A stretch of DNA of 64,000 nucleotides from Eucommia ulmoides (taxonomy: Eukaryota; Streptophyta; Magnoliopsida; Garryales; Eucommiaceae), in contig CM028334.1 in assembly GCA_016647705.1 (NCBI GenBank), positions 7,659,546 through 7,723,545 on the forward strand, written 5' to 3'. The notes beneath the pieces are model-generated. The model was not told where the DNA came from and did not search any database. It worked only from the letters and a program-made list of their open reading frames with translations. Below, one piece after another: positions 60,201 through 64,000 of the stretch; within the stretch, counting starts at the first letter, position 1; each line of letters starts with the position of its first letter. The position numbers were made by a program, and so were the translations under genes.

Positions 60201-62413
60201 ACCAAATCTTCTATTCCTCAACCACAATGCCCCTGCAGTTGATGCATATAGATCGGTTCTTCAAGGTCACCATGCACAAATGCATTTTTCATCCAACTAC
60301 TCTAGGTGTAGTTCGTGCACGCGACTAGATTGAGCACTATCGAAATGGTTGTGTGTTTCACTGCTGGAGATAAGATCTCAAAGTAATAAATGTTTTTTTT
60401 TTGCTTAAAGTCATTCAACATTTTTTATGAGCACTCGACTCCTAAAAACCTAACAACACAAGAAGTAAAACTGAAAGCAAAGAAGACGAGATTCAAGAAA
60501 AGTAAGAGAAACAGCGCATGGATTTAACATGGTCCGACATAAGTCTAATCCATGCCACAAGAAGAGATCAACTTCATTGATAGAAGCAAGGTTACATGAA
60601 CGATCTCAAAAGAGGCTATACAATGTCACACATACAACTAAACCCTAGGTGTTACCTATATATAGATCCCCACAAAGCACTCCTAACAACTATAGGAAAC
60701 AAGGGGAAAATGGAAGGGATGGCATCGGCCGTCCGGATGCCTTTTTTGGTCATCCGGATGCACATAGTACAATGGTAGAACACCCAGGGACTTTACTTTC
60801 CAAACACCCATTCCTAGCATCTCAACGCTCAGTGCATTCTTCCACCCCAAAGGCACTTCTGCATTCAATTCCCAACAAACCTTCACTTCCCAACATATCT
60901 AACCTCTTTCCTTTTCTTAAAAAAAAAAAAACGAGAAGATACTAATATAGAAATACTAACTAAACTAAAAAAGGGAACATAAATGTTATAGTCCTCGTGG
61001 TCCCAAACATGTTTTGGCTAGATTATAACCCCTCCATGACGAAAAGGTCTTGATTATCTTTGTATTACTCACCAAGCTATTGATGGTTGTTGCACGCCAT
61101 GTCTGCAGTCCGTACAGTGCTCTTGAAAAAAAAAAGGTTAGTATTGGTGCCAACTATTGAAGAAAATCTCATCACCAGTAAAGCATAATACTCTGTGTTC
61201 ATCAAGGTGAGAATAAGAAAGCATAGGCATGATAAAATTCACTAGAAGGATGAAAGTGGTGAAAGAATGGGCCTAGAAAAGGAATTCTTTGAGGCATGGG
61301 AAGTTGTTTGTGTCTATTAAATGAAATGGGAATAAATAAAATTAATGGAAATATAATGAATTTAATGAAATTGTTGCTTCGTACATCAATAATATCCGTT
61401 ATGCACGAGACCAGGTAAAGGAAGGAGGGGGATATGATCTATTGATCTTTGATCACATTCATTATTGATTTTCTTTTAAGGCATCAGGAATTGATACCAA
61501 GCCAGTGATGAGACCATTTGAGAGCAATGAATATTTAGCACATCTAATAGAAAAATAACCATTTTAATTTTCCCAATCATACCTAACAAAGCAACCACTG
61601 CACGTGGCATTCTACTACTAGTATCAGTATAAACATTTGCATCGATGTTTAAGGAGATACTTGGTATCACAAGAAATCCATTTATTTACTCCCATTCAAT
61701 GAATTTTAAAAGTCTTCTCTTCCAGTTTCTATTAATAATATTGTGCTCATAAATCACAGGGAAAAAAGTAGATATACTTGAGCTAGATCCAATTTCGATT
61801 TTGATGATAAATTACACTATTATACAGGTAGACGAATACACAATTGTAAGGCATAATAATTCAAAAAATTGCAACTAAGATAATAGAGACACTTATAAGC
61901 AATGAAGCTTATGATTAAGAAAAAATCAAGTACCTCCGAGCTAGGATTCACCAGTGGAGCCTCCGCTTTCTCCTCCTGCAACTGACCATTGGCTTCCACA
62001 GGATCGGCGTCGTCATCCAAAAGAGTCTTCTCCCCAAGAGACCGTGCATCACATTCATCAACCGGTTGCTTAGTCGAACGATCACCACCGTCCAATCGTT
62101 CGTCATCTTTGAGCTCTTCTTCCAGACCTTCTCCCTTCGAAGTCCTTTCTTCTTCGGACTCGTTTCCCTTCTGCTTCTCTCCTTTGGTGAGCTGAGGGGG
62201 CTCGGAATCGGAACTATCATCGCGTTTTAAGTCATGTTCCTCTGGGTTAGGGTTAGAGGTGGCGGCAGATTGTTGGCGAGCGAGGGCTCTGGCGCGACGC
62301 TCGAGGAGGATTTTGAAGTTCTTAAGGGAGATCGTAGGGGCGGGCATCAGCCATCGACGGGGAACGTCGGGGACTCTGTGGAGATTCCCTCGGTACAGAG
62401 ATATCGCAACCAT
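54277..62413 (-). CDS. Conserved plant protein of unknown function, four exons
   Basis: A 358-residue protein that I recognise as conserved in plants but cannot name. Exons on the minus strand: 61934-62413, 57530-57643, 54584-54862 and 54277-54480 (160, 38, 93 and 67 codons, then TAA 54277-54279), all phase 0 and GT-AG. The start is MVAISLYRGNLHRVPDVPRR, followed by ISLKNFKILLERRARALAR, the best-conserved part. A long acidic, Lys- and Ser-rich disordered stretch follows (residues about 50-160), then a predicted coiled coil across exons 2-3 (EEKLKILNARKHNLVQMLKQ, ILNAEEELKRKS). The tail is Ser/Pro-rich, with ISSTSPSSDCPHRRP, YVASSPSPAASGGTS and the end LPSPWN. SP sites in the tail suggest phosphorylation by proline-directed kinases. 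No catalytic motif is seen. Intron 1 (4.3 kb) holds a copia fossil, and intron 2 a MULE MITE and a hAT MITE. Confidence 0.88.
54981..55400 (+). repeat. Direct repeat of about 208 bases, two copies, in intron 2
   Basis: Copies at about 54981-55190 and 55191-55400 share TTCAAAATTAATTTTAACTA, a GC(G/A)CGGGATT / GCGCAGGATT word, GAACATGTGAAAT and TGAAAGAAATAATGATATAT. They are diverged. The GCAATGCGCGGGATT word recalls a Helitron 3' hairpin but the end is not clear. Confidence 0.6.
55687..56202. mobile_element. MULE-type MITE in intron 2 of the unknown gene
   Basis: A perfect 9-base target duplication TAAAAAGAA (55678-55686 and 56203-56211). Long inverted ends: left GGGAAAATTATATTTTTGGT, right on the minus strand GGGAAAATTACATTTTTGGT, with similarity continuing for about 90 bases through GGTGGGTGTCTATGT. 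516 bases, no coding. Confidence 0.92.
56247..56957. mobile_element. hAT-type MITE in intron 2 of the unknown gene
   Basis: A perfect 8-base target duplication GTATTGCC (56239-56246 and 56958-56965). Inverted ends are CAATGTTGTAAAAGGCG and, from the right, CAGTGTTGTAAAAGGCG. A G run near 56299 and repeated GGTAGCTCCTCCGAT words lie inside. 711 bases, no transposase. Confidence 0.92.
57730..58271 (-). repeat. 3' LTR of the second copia fossil
   Basis: The right boundary is the TGTTGG start at 58271 (minus strand), preceded by a purine-rich AATTAAGGGA tract. The left boundary is approximate. It contains several CCGGACGC/CCAGATGC words also found in the other LTR. Confidence 0.7.
60430..60877 (-). 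repeat. 5' LTR of the second copia fossil
   Basis: The TGTTGGGAATTGAATGCAG start is at 60877 on the minus strand. It matches 57730-58271. The left boundary is approximate, and I could not see the primer site. Confidence 0.68.
60960..61930. other. Intron 1 of the unknown gene, unique part
   Basis: No exon could be supported between the copia fossil and exon 1. The minus-strand frame at 61476-61670 shows no family likeness. Confidence 0.5.
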
Positions 62414-62463
62414 CTTCTTTTTTTCTGTTATGGCAACCCCTGCTCCCCTCCCCCCCCTCTCCC

Positions 62464-62471
62464 TATTTATA
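62464..62471 (-). promoter_or_regulatory. TATA box of the unknown gene
   Basis: TATAAATA followed by GGGAGAGGGG on the minus strand, about 50 bases upstream of the ATG at 62413. This implies a leader of only about 20-25 bases if initiation falls at the usual distance. Confidence 0.65.
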
Positions 62472-62525
62472 AGTTTCCCCGGTTATGAAATAAACTAGTT
62501 TTAGATTTACAAGACATATTTAAAC

Positions 62526-62645
62526 TAAAATAGTTGAGCACCATTTGCAAGATTAAGAATTTGAGCTTGGAAAAAAAATACTTATTGAGAGGGATAACTT
62601 CGCATCCTAACGAACTAGTCTTTCACCTTGTGTATGCCAAAAAAA
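62526..62645 (+). mobile_element. tRNA-type SINE, family 2, 5' truncated
   Basis: AAGATTAAGAATTTGAGCTT, then AAATACTTATTGAGAGGGAT, AACTTCGCATCCTAACGAAC and AGTCTTTCACCTTGTG, ending in an A run. It lies immediately upstream of the promoter of the unknown gene. Confidence 0.72.
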
Positions 62646-62714
62646 ATATCCGCACAATCCACTTATAGAAAAAAAATTATAATATTAAAATATAAAACAG
62701 ATAGATATCCTTGC

Positions 62715-63085
62715 TTGTTTTGGTAACAATATCCATAAATGAATGCATAAATTTTAATAAGTAATAGCATTTTATAAATATTGAAAATTAATATGCTATT
62801 AAAAATTACATAAATAATGTGAAATAATTTCTACAAATTAATTTTTACAAATATATTATGAAATTACAAAAAAAAAAAAAAAAAAAAAGAAATCACTATA
62901 AATTATGATTAATTTTATTAATTTTTTGCAAGTCAACAAATTTTAATTTAATTAATTTATATCATATCTATTTTCCTTTGGGGTTAAAATATTTTTTGAA
63001 TTATATTAGTTATTTTTTAAAGTAATTTAAAATTTGTACCAAGGTAATTAATTATATTATATTTATGCATTAATTAAAATAAATA
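62715..63085 (+). repeat. Dispersed AT-rich repeat, copy 2
   Basis: Partner of 42175-42540 in the same orientation. It is interrupted by an A run near 62868-62888 that the other copy lacks. Confidence 0.7.
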
Positions 63086-64000
63086 TAAAACATCTTCTGC
63101 CAATTTTTCTTGAATTCAAATGTTTATATATTATATTTAAATGAGTTTTTTTTACTGATTTTCAAACACACATCTTAAATTTAGAAGATTTTATGATTTA
63201 GTTCATATATTATTTGATTATGTGATTCTTACCGTTAAAACTTATTTTGATCTTTATGGGGTATAAATGAAAATCCTTTTAGGTCTAAATCGTGAGTTTT
63301 AAAAGTTTATTTCTGGGTCAAATACTACTTATTTAAAAAGTTTTGACATGTGAGGTTTATGTATACTATTTTTTAGCATAACTTTCAAAATTAACCGTTA
63401 TAGGCATGATTTAAAATCTATATATACTGACCTGCAGATTTGTACTAAAAGGAATAAACAATACATATAATTTCAGAGTTTTAAAAGAGATATAATATCT
63501 TATTCTGATATATTTTTAAAAATAGTTTTGTGAAATATTCTTGATAAAAGAAAGCGTTGTTTTTGTTGATACCAGATTTGATTCTTGTGTTTGATCTTAT
63601 TAAAGAAAGGGAAAATTACTGGCTGAACTCACATTAAGCGGTAATCTACCAATAAAATCCGCTGATAATTACTGAACATGGGAGTCATTCGTTGGAGTTT
63701 TTATGCACAGCATAGTCTCAAAATCGTCGTCCGTACACTTCTTGGTGACAAATTTGCCCTCGCATTATATGCGGCAATGAAGATTGTATAATAGAGATTG
63801 AGAGTTTCCATATGTAGCAAAATTATTTATTAAAATGAAAATAATTATTGTTATACACATTTTTTTATTATATAATTATATATTCAGATTCATCTAAACA
63901 AGATCTTCAAAATGATATCAAATTCACTATTTTTTTGTATTAGTTTCAGTTTTCACATTAATGTTATATTCCATATGGTACTTCCAGATTTTTAAGTTTT
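63086..64000. other. AT-rich intergenic sequence
   Basis: No gene, RNA or repeat supported up to the right edge. Confidence 0.5.

Larger units (their letters stand above)
57730..60877 (-). mobile_element. Ty1-copia retrotransposon fossil in intron 1 of the unknown gene
   Basis: Two direct LTR-like blocks of about 450-540 bases (about 57730-58271 and 60430-60877) begin TGTTGG on the minus strand. They share AAACCCTAGGTGTTA and a CAAAGGAGGCTATACAAT/AAAAGAGGCTATACAAT word. Between them, on the minus strand, are the second half of a copia reverse transcriptase (59710-60168, with MYGLKQAQTPWYKKFD and SLMYTIVCT) and an RNase H piece (about 59200-59480, with RTKHIEIKFNFI). Gag, protease and integrase are not recognised. 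It is broken, with many breaks; the LTRs differ strongly, so it is old. It has the same orientation as the host gene. The segment 58430-59190 may be a further insertion of unknown kind. Confidence 0.82.

Overview
This is nuclear DNA from a flowering plant, very probably a eudicot. It is AT-rich, its genes are split by GT-AG introns, and it carries plant repeat families: Au SINE, Ty1-copia, TRIM, MULE, hAT and PIF/Harbinger MITEs, and a plant L1 LINE. Five host genes can be read exon by exon. They are (1) the 5' part of a transportin-SR/MOS14 importin (minus, 1143-13932, running off the left edge); (2) a complete 5-formyltetrahydrofolate cyclo-ligase (plus, 18562-20970); (3) a complete bHLH factor of the bHLH79 type (minus, 29184-32287); (4) a complete LC8-type dynein light chain protein with a long N-terminal extension (minus, 49275-50236); and (5) a complete 358-residue conserved plant protein of unknown function (minus, 54277-62413). 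MOS14 and bHLH79 are, from memory, adjacent in Arabidopsis (At5g62600 and At5g62610), so this looks like conserved microsynteny stretched by transposons and a cyclo-ligase gene.

Layout. 1-14 kb: MOS14 exons 6 to 1, with a 9.6 kb first intron that holds a broken copia element, an Au SINE and a minisatellite. 14-18 kb: two unrelated tandem repeats, then a 2.2 kb non-autonomous MULE. 18.5-21 kb: cyclo-ligase gene. 21.5-27.8 kb: a decayed L1 LINE into which a hAT MITE and a 2.5 kb solo LTR have inserted, each with an identifiable target duplication, followed by a tandem TRIM array. 29-32.5 kb: bHLH gene. 33-49 kb: a gene-empty stretch with solo LTRs, SINEs, two MULEs lying almost end to end (one a clear Pack-MULE with a methyltransferase piece and a PPR piece), and a pair of inverted Harbinger MITEs. 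49-50 kb: dynein light chain gene. 50-54 kb: a small foldback, a minisatellite, and a Harbinger element with a fresh internal duplication that sits inside a SINE. 54-62.4 kb: the unknown gene, with introns holding a MULE MITE, a hAT MITE and a broken copia element. 62.5-64 kb: AT-rich DNA and a repeat shared with the 42 kb region.

The genes are unrelated housekeeping and regulatory loci and do not form a pathway or cluster. The most notable material is in the mobile DNA. Three kilobase-sized MULEs carry GC-rich, coding-like cores, and two of them also carry palindrome-rich stretches. There are several nested insertions dated relative to each other by target duplications, and two tRNA-type SINE families with four or five copies each. 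No prokaryotic system, CRISPR array or plastid insert was seen, and I did not find a clearly new biological system. All exon joins were read by eye from splice signals and family similarity; no alignments or transcripts were available.
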